Shown here: positions 36,611 to 48,992 of the stretch, in pieces
How the letters are laid out: each line of letters begins with the position of its first letter
How positions within the stretch are numbered: position 1 is the first letter of the stretch
Assembly: GCA_963573305.1 (NCBI GenBank)
Contig: OY754332.1
Coordinates: 49,885,559 to 49,949,558 of the forward strand
Direction of reading: 5' to 3'
DNA: 64,000 nt
Source of the DNA: Pyrrhosoma nymphula
Taxonomy: Eukaryota > Arthropoda > Insecta > Odonata > Coenagrionidae
Translations under genes and position numbers: made by a program
Notes under the pieces: generated by a model
What the model saw: only the letters and a program-made list of their open reading frames with translations
Databases searched by the model: none
What the model was told of the DNA's origin: nothing

Positions 36611-38075
36611 CAGTCAACTCTCGATTATCTGCCTTCCGATTATCCGGTTTGCGGATTATCAGTGCTATTTTCCCATTCCTACACTTAAAAGTTTGAAAAA
36701 TATTCCAATGGTAAAATAAAGTAAATTCTTTGAAAGTTCAATGCATCTAAAAAGAATTGCAAGTTTGCAAATGTCTCTTTTTAGGTTAACTTTTTAATTT
36801 AATCACAATATTATGGAAATTGTTTGCTACGTTTAAGAATGATGAAACTCGGCTGCATCTGCTGCTGAAATTATTTTATCCATTCTTTCCAATTACCCTA
36901 AGCCACTGAATATTCTATCTTCCTAAAACGAACAGAATAGTAAAAATGAAATGGAAATAATTTCAAATAAACTACTTGTAAATAAACTAACTTATATTAT
37001 ACTTAAACATAGCTACTTATTGTTCCATATGTTCTTACTTTTGGGCCTGAATTAATAAATAAGAAACAATATCAGTATTCCCTGGTCATTACATATACGC
37101 CATTGAACAGTCATTTGTTATTACCCAGATACGATTGTGCCAACTCATTCGTGTGGAAATTTCATTAACTTCAAAGTTGCATTTGTTACTGTAGTACTGC
37201 GTTCCGACAGAGCTGATGCAAATGGCAGAAAAATGGAAGAAAATTGTCCTTTTCATTGCTAAAAAACTAAATTGATTACAAGAAATGAAAAAGAAGTGAC
37301 TCCGCTTAAACTGACAAAAGAATATGATGTGGGATTACAAACAGTTAGGGATATAATTAAGAATAAAGTAAGCTGATGAAGTTCACTGCAACCTTGGACA
37401 GTGGTTTGGGACCTTCAAAGCATAAGACTATGAAATTATCAACCTTTCAAGATTTAGACTCCACCATGCTTCTTTGGTTCAATCAAAAACAGTCAAGGTA
37501 TACCCGGCTCAGGCCCTATGTGCACACAGCAGGCTTAACTTTTTCACGAGTCTCTAGGGATAGAAGGGAATTTTAAAGCTTCTTCTGGGTGGCTGACGAG
37601 ATTCAAGCAGCAACATGGAATTCATGAAATTGCTATTCAGGGAGAGAGATTGAGTGGAAATGTTTCAGCCGCTGATGCTTTTCCCTTGGACTTCACACAA
37701 TACGTAAAGGAAGAATAGTTGGCACCCGCACAGAAGCTCTGGTGAGTGTTGAAACTTTGCTGGATTACATGCGACAAAATGATTTCAATTATTGCGATGT
37801 AATCTCAGCCATTTAATTTATGCACAGATCACATCCATCAAGCACGAATATGTTGATTACTTAAAAATTTCCGAGCCTTCTTTTTTATCAATCTTATTCA
37901 TACTTTTCTTATTCCTAAAATCACCCAATTTTAGAAGTATGAAATTCTTCGAAGCGAATGTTGTAACTCAACATTTGTGTGCCTCGGGATTCAAAACACT
38001 GTCAGGAATCACTGTAATCTTTATGCGGAAACCATTGACCAACGAAAACAGAACTGAAATAGTCCGCTGTTAAGA
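36611..38075 (+). mobile_element. Tigger/jerky-type element, degenerate, right end not found
   Basis: Left end CAGTCAACTCTCGATTATCT preceded by TA, with GATTATCCG subterminal repeats, typical of pogo/Tigger elements. A broken transposase follows at about 37250-37835. I could not find the matching right terminal repeat before 38300. Confidence 0.65.
37250..37835 (+). pseudogene. Tigger/jerky-like transposase remnant (CENP-B-type HTH)
   Basis: L-K-L-T-K-E-Y-D-V-G-L-Q-T-V-R-D-I-I-K-N is the first helix-turn-helix of the CENP-B/pogo DNA-binding region. After a stop and frame changes come D-S-T-M-L-L-W-F-N-Q-K-Q-S-R (start of the second HTH) and S-S-G-W-L-T-R-F-K-Q-Q-H-G-I (its later part, in another frame). 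The DDE catalytic domain is missing; only a short downstream piece (E-A-L-V-S-V-E-T-L-L-D-Y) resembles the C-terminal region. At least three disablements, so inactive. Confidence 0.7.
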
Positions 38076-39189
38076 TCAAATAAGTATGAGTAATTACAGG
38101 GAAAAAATAAACATTTAAACTCACTAAAAATATGGTAGAATAACATTCAGTTGTTTACCTAAAAACATAATAACTCCCTAACTAACTTAAAACCTAAGAA
38201 AAAAGTCACTCCCTAACCAGCTAAATAACTAACAAAAAATTAGTTCTGAGATTCCTTTACACTCAAACTACGTTAAAAATAACAGTAGAACTCTGTTAAA
38301 AATTTGTAGTTGCAAAGGTAACATCAGGAATGTACTTATAACCATTAATTTGCAAATGACGCAAAACCTTGTAGTTTTTATTGTCGTGTTTATTTGTAGT
38401 TCCACTGCAACAACAAGCAACTGACAGCGGACACTTGCTGAGTGGGGCTCGCACTGCAACGAAGGGTCGAGATTATCCTTTCCCATGGACTGAGAAAGGG
38501 TACCTACAGTGTCCCGAGAAGAAGTCCTTAATGACACACACCTTTTAGGCCTGCTTAAGGCTAGCTTAGCGACAATGCCGTTTTAAAACGTTGTTCGTTC
38601 ATTTGCGTAGAAAAATTTACGCCATGGTAAAACATCATTCGTTGCGAAAGGGTTAAAGTGAGCTAACATGCCCAGAGGAGCCTGGGCCCTACATGCAAAT
38701 GCTTTTAAACACGACCAGCATTAAAAAAAACATCTTTTGGTGAAAAACTCAAAATAAATAATCACAAAAAAATTGTTCAAAATATACAAAAAAAAACTTG
38801 TAACTATGCCAAAGTCGGATGAAAGTATGATTGATTAAACAATGCAGGAACACTGAAAATGCTTCACAAGATTTTTTGGCGACCACATCAACCAGCAAAT
38901 AATTTGATGAGCAGCACTCACTATGCTGTCAGTCAAAAAATACGAATCTCAAAAACATGATATACATTTAATTTCAAAATCCAGAAAAATGTTGCTAACA
39001 AGGAGAATACACGACCGTCGGGTGGCCGATTGAGCTCAAATTTTCTGATTCGGTAGTTCATGGTAATTAATGCAATATGCCGAAGCAAGACCTCGCACCT
39101 TTGGTAAATGTTTGGGGAAAATGCATTTTAAAATCGTAAAAAAGCATGTTGCTGTATTTAAGCTCTGAAGAATGCAAATTTTAATATGG

Positions 39190-39255
39190 CGGTGGTGGCC
39201 CAGTGGTTAATGTCGTCGACTGCAAAATTGAAGGTCTCGCGTACGATCCCCACTC
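39190..39255 (+). repeat. tRNA-like sequence (SINE head)
   Basis: GTGGCCCAGTGGTTAATG resembles an A box and D arm, and CGCGTACGATCCCCACTCAC a degenerate B box and T arm. A T-rich stretch follows. It lies between the arms of the 1.1-kb long-TIR element. Confidence 0.4.
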
Positions 39256-39729
39256 ACGGAAAATTTTTTTACTTTATTTTTCAAGGTTTTTATTGTTTAA
39301 ATTTTCATATATTCTCCTCTTATCAACATTACTTCAATGAAAAATATTATTAAGGCAATTATTTTAAATATTTATGAGTCGTTAACAGGGTAGGGAATGG
39401 AGCAATGGCTAAAATAACCTTTTCAAGGGTGGTTATATATATTTATTTGTTATATTTAAAGGTATATTAGAATATTGCGATTATAAATCGTCATATATAG
39501 GGGTGGGGACAGAATAATAGCATTGGAATAAGTAATTGGGGGTGAAATCCACCCTAAAGACTGCTTATGCTTCCATTGGGAATCGGGAATGGATCAGCTA
39601 GGGATTTGGATCAGAGGATGGAGGATGGATAGAAACCCGGCGTCTGCATTAGCCTACTCTTAACGAATGGTGCCAAGGGGATCACGGTTTAACGTCCCAT
39701 CCAACGGACGGTGTACTGAACCATCGGTG

Positions 39730-39835
39730 TAATCCACATTACACCCAAGGATGGGATTTCGGAATGCTCTGAAATTCGTACCTGAGAATAGGATGCAGAA
39801 GGCTAGTACACTACCTAACCACTCCAGATACTTCT
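39730..39835 (-). repeat. tRNA-like sequence (SINE head), reverse strand
   Basis: On the minus strand TCTGGAGTGGTTAGGTAGTG resembles an A box and GGTACGAATTTC a B box. The adjoining sequence to about 39600 (with TTAACGTCCCATCCAACGGA) is a motif I recall from many arthropod repeats. Limits approximate. Confidence 0.4.
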
Positions 39836-40188
39836 TCATTTATCATTTGCATGTTTCCTGATGATAGTCGTCGTAGAAACAGACAAAGCAAAATTATTTG
39901 CAAATGGAGAACTCGTTCTTAAATCTCGAGAGCTTAAATACAGCATCATGCTTTTTTACGATTTTAAAATGCATTTTTCTCAAAAATTTACGAGAGGTGT
40001 GTCGTCTCGCTTGGGCATATTGAATTAATAACCATGAACTACCGAATCAGAAAATTTGAGCTCGATCACCCACCCGACGGTTGTGTATTCCCCTTGTAAA
40101 TGACATACAATCACAACTTAGGCAAAGAATAAGAATGAAATACCCTCAAATATCACCCAGACATGTTCCTTTGGCAATAGATCATTTA

Positions 40189-43100
40189 CCCCTTCCCTGA
40201 CGCTTTTTTTTGAGGAAATGGTTCCAAAAAAGGATCATATTTTTTTATTGTATTTTTAAAATAGTTATATGTTATAATGATGGGAAAACAAGTTTATTTT
40301 GAGCATTGAGCTTTTATTTATTAATAATTTCAATTTAAACCCTTATTGTTATCAATTATCTAAAGTGAGAAAGATTCACTTTACCTCAGCTAGAAACAAG
40401 TATTTAAGCCAAAATATCTATATTTTTATTGTAAATTCTATAACCCTAACTAATATACAAATCAATTAGTACAAATTTTAATTATTTACAGATTTTTTGG
40501 TATGTTAAGTCCTAAAACATGGTGAGGGACAGCATTACAACCACAGAGTTACATCGCAATATGGGCAAAAATATCTGCTTTCTCTTCGAATTATTTTCCC
40601 ATGCACATCTCTATTTCTAGTACATAGAAAGCACTTGCGTGTTGAGCTTGCCTTCTTATTAGTGGCTAGGATCAGCTCAGGAAAGTGCCTTTCTAATGGG
40701 CGGAGAGGGTGAGGTGTTGTGGGTGGCCTACCCACTTCAGGAGCCAAAAATTGGGGATGGTACTCTTCAATAATTTTTTTTTTATGAGGTCAAGTCCATT
40801 ATTCAAATATGACTTCCCTCTAACTGCTCAACATTTGGTAGATTTTCCAAATCTTACTCAGTTTTGACTTAGTACATATTTCTGCGATGTATTCCTCATT
40901 TTTGTGAAGTGTAAACATTACAGAATTTTTTGCAAATTGGCGATATGACATTGTTTCCCCAAAAAATGGCATACACAGAATCCACCGCATGATCTAATAA
41001 TACTCTTGGTCAGGCTTTTTCACAATGCTCTGCAGCATTAATAGCGCCAAGAAAACTCATTTTGGGAGCACTCACTTCACACCATTGTTCCCTAGAACCA
41101 GAGGGTTTTTCACGAAGACACTGCTTTGCATACCAATTTGTCTCATCAGTAATAAGTTCTATCTTTTCACTGTCAAAGAGCAGTTGAAAAAACTGGAGTA
41201 CACCACCATCTTCTTGAACTTCAAAATTGAGTGAGGAAGTACTTTCAAAATTGAACCTTGCGGGTGCAGGAGGGGGAGTTTTGCTACTTTTCATTTCTCT
41301 CCATTGGTCGTCTTCAATAGGCTCACCTTCACACTCGGCATCTGATATGGTGTGCTCGGAGAAGCTCGAATCAGATCCACAAGTTTCTAAATTTCCTTTT
41401 TCCACCTCAACACCCTTTCACTCTCACTTTCGATTGCAAAATGAATAAAGCAAAACAGTAAAAAAACACTTAGGTAACCAAACATTGCTCTCAACCTCTA
41501 ATCACATAAAAACGGATTTCTGTGAAACGCTGATGGAGAAGGGACACTGGACGTGACTGCTGGGGAGGAGAACGAAGAACTAATGTATGCCTCCGTTGAA
41601 AATTTAGGATAGATTGAAATGATTTTATGTCGACACCCTTTGATAACGGTAAAAGAATTTAGGGGTACATTTGGAATATCCACAGAGATATTGACGTAAA
41701 CTTATAAACGGTACCTTCCCGAGGAGGATAAGACAAGTCAGTGAGATTTAGAGAGAAAGGAAGGGTATCGAGAAAGATGGAAATCAGGGAGAATAATAAC
41801 AAATGCTGAGCCATCCTGCTCAGTCTTGCTAAATGCACGTCTGCATGAAGGAAAATATGAATTTTTCCTTATGTGCGTACTTTTCGCATTCAAAGATTAC
41901 CGCAAAACAAGCATATGAGGTCGATAAGCAATGAGGATGAAGGCATTCTTTTCCACAGAAGATCTTTCCCATTCATAAGGGTCCGCTGTCCCACTTGAGT
42001 GAAGACATTATGGCCCTATTATGACAGGCATCAAGTATGGTGGGAAAGTGACCGCACGCCCAACCATTTTCCTGAGGCTTTCCAGACGGACACTGCATTC
42101 TTGGCGGCGCCCATTTTATTTTGTCCTCTTTTTCTCGGGTGATCTTGGAAGGAGTAGGGCTGCAGCGTAGTATATGAACACAAGAGAAAACCTGAACAAA
42201 ATGTAGTGAAAGGGAGAGCAACCCACTGACACTTTGCAGAACATTTTTTGAATTATCAGTGATGCCGTAATCAAGAGATTTCTTCCGATTTCACCCAAGT
42301 GACATTTATGGGGGTTGGATATAAGATTACTATCACCGTCTAAATCTCAACCTCTAAAAGCCGTTTTTTGCATAAGTGGAAGCCACTAGAGACTGAAAGG
42401 TTACTTACGAGTCGGAGAAATTACTTATGAGTTTCACGTCAACACGGCATATTTTATTCTACTACAACACTGCATTCGAAGGACAGGAAAGGAATGCTAA
42501 ACATTTGAGAAATTTGATTTAATATGCATAATTTCAACAATTGTTTTCTACTCCTACACAATATATGACTTAAGCATGAACATATCTAGACTAATCATGC
42601 GAAAACAGGCTTCACTAGTCATTGCTTTATCCGAATATTCCTTTATCCTGTATTCGTTTTCTATTTGGCTGGTTGCATAACACCCTCTGCCACACGTCCT
42701 TGGTGCAGTTTACGGGTTGGTAGGTACGTAATGTATTGTTTTGAAGTGATTATAAGGGATTATTTTTATTTTTCCTAATACAGAGTATCACCATTACAAG
42801 TGTATATCGCACAACTGTTGTTTTTGCATCCGAAAGTTGCCGTGAATGTCGGAATCAAATATATTTAGTGTTATAAGCCCAAAAAATAAAAAATAAATGC
42901 AATATTTTTGCAAATGTACTAACATTTGAATGCTGTATACATGCATTGATATTGTCTAAATGTATTAACTCGATACCAGATAAATTTATGTGAAACAAGA
43001 TCAGATAGTGTGCTAAATCTCACGTGATATGTCGAAATACCGGGGTAAAAACTACCAAAATTATGACGCAATTCTATACGCTAATGCATCAAAATAAGTC

Positions 43101-43301
43101 TCAAAAACCGGCTATAAATGAGCCAGTGTGTCCGCAAACGCCATCTGCTGCCTAGAGATAGAATTTCTATGAAGGAGACGAGATTACTCGTCTTCGGCAG
43201 CTAGGAAGACGAAAGAGCGGCCGTGCACGAGTTAACTCGTCCCTGACGTGATTTGACACACCAGGTTAGGACGAGTTAACTTGTCCTTGTCAGGGAAGGG
43301 G
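40189..43301 (-). mobile_element. second piggyBac-like element, 3.1 kb, internally deleted
   Basis: Ends CCCCTTCCCTGAC (left) and GTCAGGGAAGGGG (right) form a 13-bp perfect inverted repeat. The right flank is TTAA (43302-43305) and the left TTTA (40185-40188), one change from TTAA. Inside, on the minus strand, are an N-terminal and a C-terminal piece of transposase. It differs from the 16133-19888 element in terminal sequence, so it is another piggyBac family. Confidence 0.8.
40535..41405 (-). pseudogene. piggyBac transposase, catalytic core deleted
   Basis: An open frame from 41405 to 41010 gives an acidic N-terminal region and the L-L-F-D-S-E-K-I-E-L-I-T-D-E-T-N-W-Y-A type block that starts the folded part. 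The frame then breaks. The next readable part, ending at 40535, has R-K-C-F-L-C-T-R-N and Y-F-C-P-Y-C, the C-terminal cysteine-rich zinc-binding domain. The several hundred codons between, carrying the catalytic aspartates, are missing: only about 260 bp separate the two. It therefore keeps the DNA-binding-like tail and loses catalysis. Confidence 0.78.
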
Positions 43302-44814
43302 TTAATTCAAATTATTTCCCATCAGATTACACTCAAATATAATGACATAAGTAAATCACGAGGGTACACTAAATCATAAGAGATAATATTTTAAAAGAAA
43401 TTTATGTTGAAAGTGGAACAAACTCTATTGGTGAATAATTTACTGAGATATTTATTAATACTTACCCAAGTAAGTCACCAAAAGAAAGTAGCCATCGACA
43501 ATAGTACGTTTAAGATAATAAACTGATAATAATTGAATGGAAGAGTATATTTCCTAGTATTTCCTTATGCATGTTTAGTGTATAATTTCACTTTATCAGC
43601 AGCAAAGAAGTAAATATTAAACAACAATAATGGCTGCTTGGATTACTAGAGCATCTTTTTATGACATGAGAGCACCCCTAAAATTTAAGACCAAAATTAG
43701 GAAGCTCCATGAAAGAATAACAAATATGTGAATTTAACTTCTTAAATAAAATATAAATAACTTTTCCTAAACTTACCATAATGCATGATAGAAATAAAAA
43801 ACTAAGGAATTAAAAAATGAGCAAAATTAGTGGTTAACATGCTCCGAAGCCAATAACAAAAGGTATTACTGTAAGCACAACTGTTTCTCAATTAATTACA
43901 ATTCCATAATATGAATTACAACCATAGAATATAACAAAATGTAATAATCTCGCAACTACAAAGCTACCTGTAAAAATAAAGCAATGGCTTTGTACTTTCC
44001 ACATTTGTTTCACTGCATGCCTAAGGTTTCCACAGATCTTGCAATTTTCCAAGACCTCTTTAACTGCAATTAATTTACTCCAACATTAAAATTCTTTTAC
44101 TAAATCATGGTTAAATAGATTTACTAGGACACAATAACTATTAATTAAAACCATAACTTGTTAAAAATTGACCCCAGTGCATCTATGAAATAAAGAAGAG
44201 TATAATATAAATTTCAGCAAATTAAAGTGTGAAAATGTTTCAATGACACTCATGGCAAGATCCACATTCCACCAAATTTTGTATTGGTAGTCAACCAAAC
44301 GTTATTCCATTGAACTTTCACCACCAATCAGCTTTGAAAGTTCTATGACATTGAAACAAGCACATACTGATCAGAAACATTCACTCCATATACAGTGTGC
44401 AACACAATTGTTTGCAAGTGTACCTTTAAAATGACTGTATATGAAGGAGACCTAACCTCAGTTTTGGGTAAATACGGTAATACCAATAACTCAAACTTTC
44501 TAGCTCTGTAGCAAAAAGCTTACAAACTTGGTGGCCCAAGAAAAAAATCATGAATCCAACTGAAACTCAACAAATTTGGAAGGCCAGCAAAAATCACAAT
44601 AGATAATTAACTTGCCACAGAAATTTCAAAATTTAACCTTGATAAAATAATCTACGTGACATTTCACAAAATGCAATGAATGCAAACATAGCATAAGGGT
44701 GAAGTATCATATTAATGAGAAAATAAAAACTAACACAAAATAAACTTATTTACAAAAATGCAATGTAAAAAATGTAATAGAAATTTGGACATAGAGTAAT
44801 AAATGTGTCTTTAC

Positions 44815-44991
44815 CTCTCTAACTGCTTGCTGGGCAGCTTCTTTCCCAGTAAATGTAATGAAGGCATAACCACGGTTCAGTCCTGTCATGGGATCCATCA
44901 TCAACCTTAAGTCCCATATCTTCCCACAGTTTTCAAAAAGGGGTATTAGCTCATCTTCATACATATCGCGGGGAATCTTCCCACAGAAAAC
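44815..44991 (-). CDS. Syp: Syp exon: most of RRM1
   Basis: A 177-bp, phase 0-0 exon of 59 codons carrying the first three quarters of RRM1. RNP2 is V-F-C-G-K-I at residues 1-6 and RNP1 is R-G-Y-A-F-I-T-F near residues 43-50. Between them lies the very conserved stretch W-D-L-R-L-M-M-D-P with T-G-L-N after it, typical of SYNCRIP/hnRNP R. The acceptor is TTTTAG|GTT above 44991 and the donor GAG|GTAAAG at 44813-44814. The last beta strand of RRM1 is not here. It is supplied by whichever of the two alternative exons at 11595-11730 or 11207-11342 is used, 33 kb downstream. Confidence 0.95.
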
Positions 44992-45549
44992 CTAAAATAT
45001 CACAAAGAATTCATTATGCACATGAGCAGTATCATGACAACTATGTAACAGTACAACTATGAGAATCTGAACACCCTGAAACAAGGCATCAAAACAAAAT
45101 CAACATAGAATAATACATAATATGAATTTCATATGAAAAAAAGAAAAACAATAGTAACTTTACACAATCAATGTATTTTAAAAAGTTAACAGACCATGGT
45201 TTCAGCACCTAATGCCTTAATAATAAATTTTTTTAAACATATTGAGTGTGGAAAGTTACTTTTGTTTTCCATTTGAAATGGATGTCAAGTATTTCCACAA
45301 AGTTCAGCCTGATACACTTTTATATGAACATAACATGAAGCCTACAGCATTATATTATTTCATTCATTATTCACCACAGGGTAGTTGCTAAGGTGGATAT
45401 ACTTTTATTACATGCTCGCTTATATTTTTGCCATTGCATCCCTAGACAGTAGTCAAAAACAACAGCAGCTTCTATACACTAATGAGAAGGCACTTTCTCA
45501 TACTGACAAAAATTCAGGTTTCTGTAATCACCCCAGTTTTTGAAGGTCA

Positions 45550-46005
45550 TAGACTTTGTACAGTTCTGTTCAAAAAAATCGTACCACCGAAAATTTTTAA
45601 GTCCAGAGTTTTCGACGATTTGGCAGCATGGCCGAACCACGCCCCCCTGAGACGGGGAGCAACAACCTTTCCAAGCGGAACGAGAGCCCTCCCTCCCCGT
45701 AGCTGGGGGAGTTGAACCACCCACAGAAGGAAATTTTTGACCTGCGAAAAGGATTATGTCCGAGGGGAAGGGTTGGGTTTCTTTTCTTGTTATGTGTGAG
45801 TATGAAGAAAAGGGAGATCGAGGGGTGGAAAAGCAATAAACTCTCCGAGCAGAACAACGGCCCTTCATCCGAACTCACTAGTCGAAAGGGAACCTCCACC
45901 CGAAGGACGATTTTGACCTGCTAAGGGATTTCTGAGGAGATGGGTTGGATTTCGAACTCCCGTTAGGTTGGTTATGTTAGAGCAAAAATGAGTAGATGAA
46001 TGACC
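45550..46005 (+). repeat. dispersed repeat family X, copy 4
   Basis: Starts TACAGTTCTGTTCAAAAAAA then TCGTACCACCGAAAATTT and continues through GGCCGAACCACGCCCCCCTG, AGCTGGGGGAGTTGAACCAC, TTTTTGACCTGCGAAAAGGA and GATTTTGACCTGCTAAGGGA. Nearly identical to 63560-64000 over more than 400 bp (about 90% by eye). Unrecognised family; open frames on both strands overlap and do not look coding. Confidence 0.8.
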
Positions 46006-48660
46006 AGTCTGTCGGCCAAAGTCACCCGATCTCTCTCGTAATAGAAAGCTACCATGTAGAAGCCAGGACTCAAATATCCATTGAAAGTCTCCATCAGAGT
46101 ACGGGGAATAATCTCGCTGCAAATGACATATCTTCCATTATTTTTTCTCTAGAAAAGGCTATTACTGTGAATCGTCACTCGAAGAGATCGAATCGTGTCG
46201 AAGAGAATTTATGAATTATTTCATTTAGATTTATTCAAATAATTCTATTACTTGAAAACATCATTACTTTCTTGGTATTTCTGCTTGTTTTGACATTCCT
46301 CTATATGTTATAAGCCACATCTATGACGCTTAAGACAGATTTATAAAATATAAAACTTATAATGCAGCGAAAAGCATTTTGACGGCATAAGTTTTTTTGC
46401 TTCACAGGAGCTAATTTTATTTAAAGAGAAAGGAAAAGAAGCCAAAAATAGTCACTGTAGCAAAATTAGATCTGTAAATATGTTCACACCTAATGTCAAC
46501 ATTTTCGTGCTCACGACACATTTTATGCCATTTATTGCTCCATTTTATCAACGCCTAGCTTTAGTGAAATGGCGTGAAATTAAGCCTTAACTCGATGCTT
46601 TTAATAACGCGGCTTAATTATTTTTGCTTGTTTGATTTGTCCATGTAAAGGACCCTGGCATGTATTGAATGACGGCTCACGGTTTAGATTTTGGAAGGGT
46701 GTTGGAACTTCATGTTCTTACAGCGAATATTTTTGTGAGAATACAGGGCTCAGAAAATCGGAGGGACATGCGGATGGAAATAATGCAGGTTTCGTACTGA
46801 TACAATCGTTTTTGCGACAGTGACCATTGCGTTATTCAATATTGAACTTAAATTAAGAGCGAGTATAATCCGTGAACCAATGATATCATATAATATAATA
46901 TGAAGATCATAAAGCAGGCTGATATCTCTATTGTGCCCACCTTCCATTCTGGAATCCTATGAGTGCGGCCTTTTTTTACTCCTTTCCTTAGTTTACAATT
47001 CATTGCGGGGACTAGTCCAAGTCTACGTCTGAAGGCAACAACATTCATATATTTTCGAGGAAAAAACCTCATATATTGACTATTTAAACTAAGTGTAGTC
47101 GATATCCATTATTGACTGAGTATTGTCTCCAAGCTCCTAATAATTTCAAATGCCTCTTACCTACGGTGATCGTATAAGGCTCGGTATCGTATAAGGTTTG
47201 TCTCCCTTTTGCTTCACCACCTTTACTCAATTTCTTAATTCCCCTTCAGCCAGATTTTATCACACACCATGTGCGATTAATTGAAAGAAAAACATTCGTA
47301 AAAGCAACTCCTACGATGTACATTGTGGATTTTCTCCATACTTAATTCCAGAAACAGTAAATGATTGCAAGGAAAAAAACTGAACCAATATAGGGTAAAA
47401 TGACAAGAATTAATTATGGCATCTTGGAAATTATATTGACTCATTTTTATTATTATTTAAATTTGCAAGCGTATTCATTAATGCTAAGAATAATCGCAAT
47501 TTCGACTTATTTTTGTTCTCTCGTATGTTTGTGGCAGTGCAATCCCTGTTATATTTTAACTCTATATACATTTGAATGTGCGATATTCACAATAAAAGAA
47601 CAATAGTTCAGATAAGTGATTTAAAACTGGATCACTCTAATTCGCTCTGTAGTAACCCATAATGTCAGGCTCAAATTTTAGTGCACACCTATCATCGCAA
47701 AGTATTCGGGGAAAGAAAATTTCAGGGGCAATGTATTTACGGGCAAACTATTACTAATTAATATTTTCATTTTAAAGTAGTGAGCTTTCTAGAGTATCCA
47801 ATATCATATCAAGTACTTCCGCTATGCTTGGAACTATATGACTGTGCTTCTTTGATTTTCCATTTTGTTTTCTCGATAAACAAGGGAAGCCGTACTCACT
47901 TCAAATATCTTCGGATTAAAGTAGCTTGATGCTATTTTATTCCAATATTGAAATGCCTAGGAAAAAAAAGAGGGACATGCGGATTGAAAAATTGCAATGA
48001 TAGAAATCCCTATCCATTTTTCCATCATTCACGATTATGCCATTTTCCTTCCCTGAACACGTACATGACATCCAGCTGCAACCAATCAGAGTGTATGGCA
48101 GCAAATACGAATGCGATACGAACTGTAGCACCATAAGTGAGCTTTGATCAAACTTAATGATGTAAGTAAACACCTACGGCTTAAGACGTCGAGGATACGC
48201 AAACAAATTCCCAGGTAACAAAATGATGATCTTAGTTACAACACAAATGACCGTGTGATATGGAAAATGATGTCATAAGCTTTCCTTATTCCAATCATTG
48301 AAAAGCATAGCTCAAATGATCCCTGAACTTGTAAGTGAAAAACGATCGTGTGATTTAGGTATACACGATGCATATACCCTCGCAGGTTCATCCGTAAAAG
48401 AAAAATTCGTCATTTAACACTCAAATTAGGGTGAATGGATGTCCAGGAAAGAGCCTGTTCCAATTCCGGGGGTTCATGTACTGAGCAAACAGGGGTATTT
48501 GACCAAGGTCCTACCTACCATCTAAAGTTCTATCATGTTTAGCCGGCAACTCATTGATGTTGAAGAGATGATTTCACTGATTGGAAGAGGAAGTGCAGTC
48601 CATTTCTGTCAGTGAAATGTTGATAGAAATATAATTTGACACAAAAAAATTGATAAAGCC

Positions 48661-48965
48661 TTCCGCAGAGTGGTGGAATCGGTGTGGCTTATTTTCCGGG
48701 ATTTCCTCTGCATCTATACATCTTCATTCAACAGTTTCGCCAGCGTTTCAGAAGGCGTCTTCAGGTATGAAGTGCGGATGCAGGTTTCTGCACGTCTTGT
48801 ATAAGCCTTGAGCTGTAAAAATCAAGGCCTATATAAGACTGGCAGAAACCTGTATCCACACTTCATATCTGAAGACGTCTGCTGAAACGCCGGCGAAACT
48901 GCATTGTACGAAGATGTATCAAAACGAAATCCACAAAAATTAGCCACGCCAATTCTGCGACCTCT
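48661..48965. repeat. large foldback element, arms about 150 bp
   Basis: 48661-48815 and 48823-48965 are inverted copies sharing TGGC.TATTTT, TACATCTTC, AGTTTCGCC.GCGTTTCAG, GACGTCTTCAG and GGTTTCTGC blocks, with a very short loop near 48820. No coding sequence. It lies 28 bp before the 5S-derived SINE. Confidence 0.75.
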
Positions 48966-48992
48966 ACAAATAATTACTAACTACGTTGAACT

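Larger units (their letters stand above)
38997..40098. mobile_element. long-TIR element, 1.1 kb, containing tRNA-like sequences
   Basis: About 165 bp at 38998-39170 (ACAAGGAGAATACACGACCG onward, including TTTTCTGATTCGGTAGTTCA) recurs inverted at 39930-40097 with roughly 88% identity by eye. No transposase is visible. Between the arms lie two tRNA-like sequences (39190-39255 plus strand, about 39730-39835 minus strand). Exact ends and target duplication are uncertain. Confidence 0.75.
11731..44814. other. Syp intron, 33 kb, transposon-rich
   Basis: Between the RRM1 exon and the first alternative exon. Named elements inside are listed separately. 11731-14880 is AT-rich and shows no gene or element I can name. 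19889-22371, 26470-27180, 28976-30320, 31410-33390, 33720-35220, 35320-36610 and 43310-44814 likewise hold only unassigned AT-rich sequence apart from the short hairpins listed. Diverged repeats are probably present there but not resolvable by eye. Confidence 0.6.

Noticed and set aside
38540..38660. Third piggyBac end near GCGAAAGGGTTAA
   Set aside because: TTAA with a possible right end at 38655, but no matching left end was found.
41227..41448. Plus-strand frames opposite the second piggyBac
   Set aside because: Antisense shadows of the minus-strand transposase remnant.
45479..46122. Overlapping open frames on both strands
   Set aside because: They fall in dispersed repeat family X, and the equivalent frames in the copy at 63560 are not conserved as protein.
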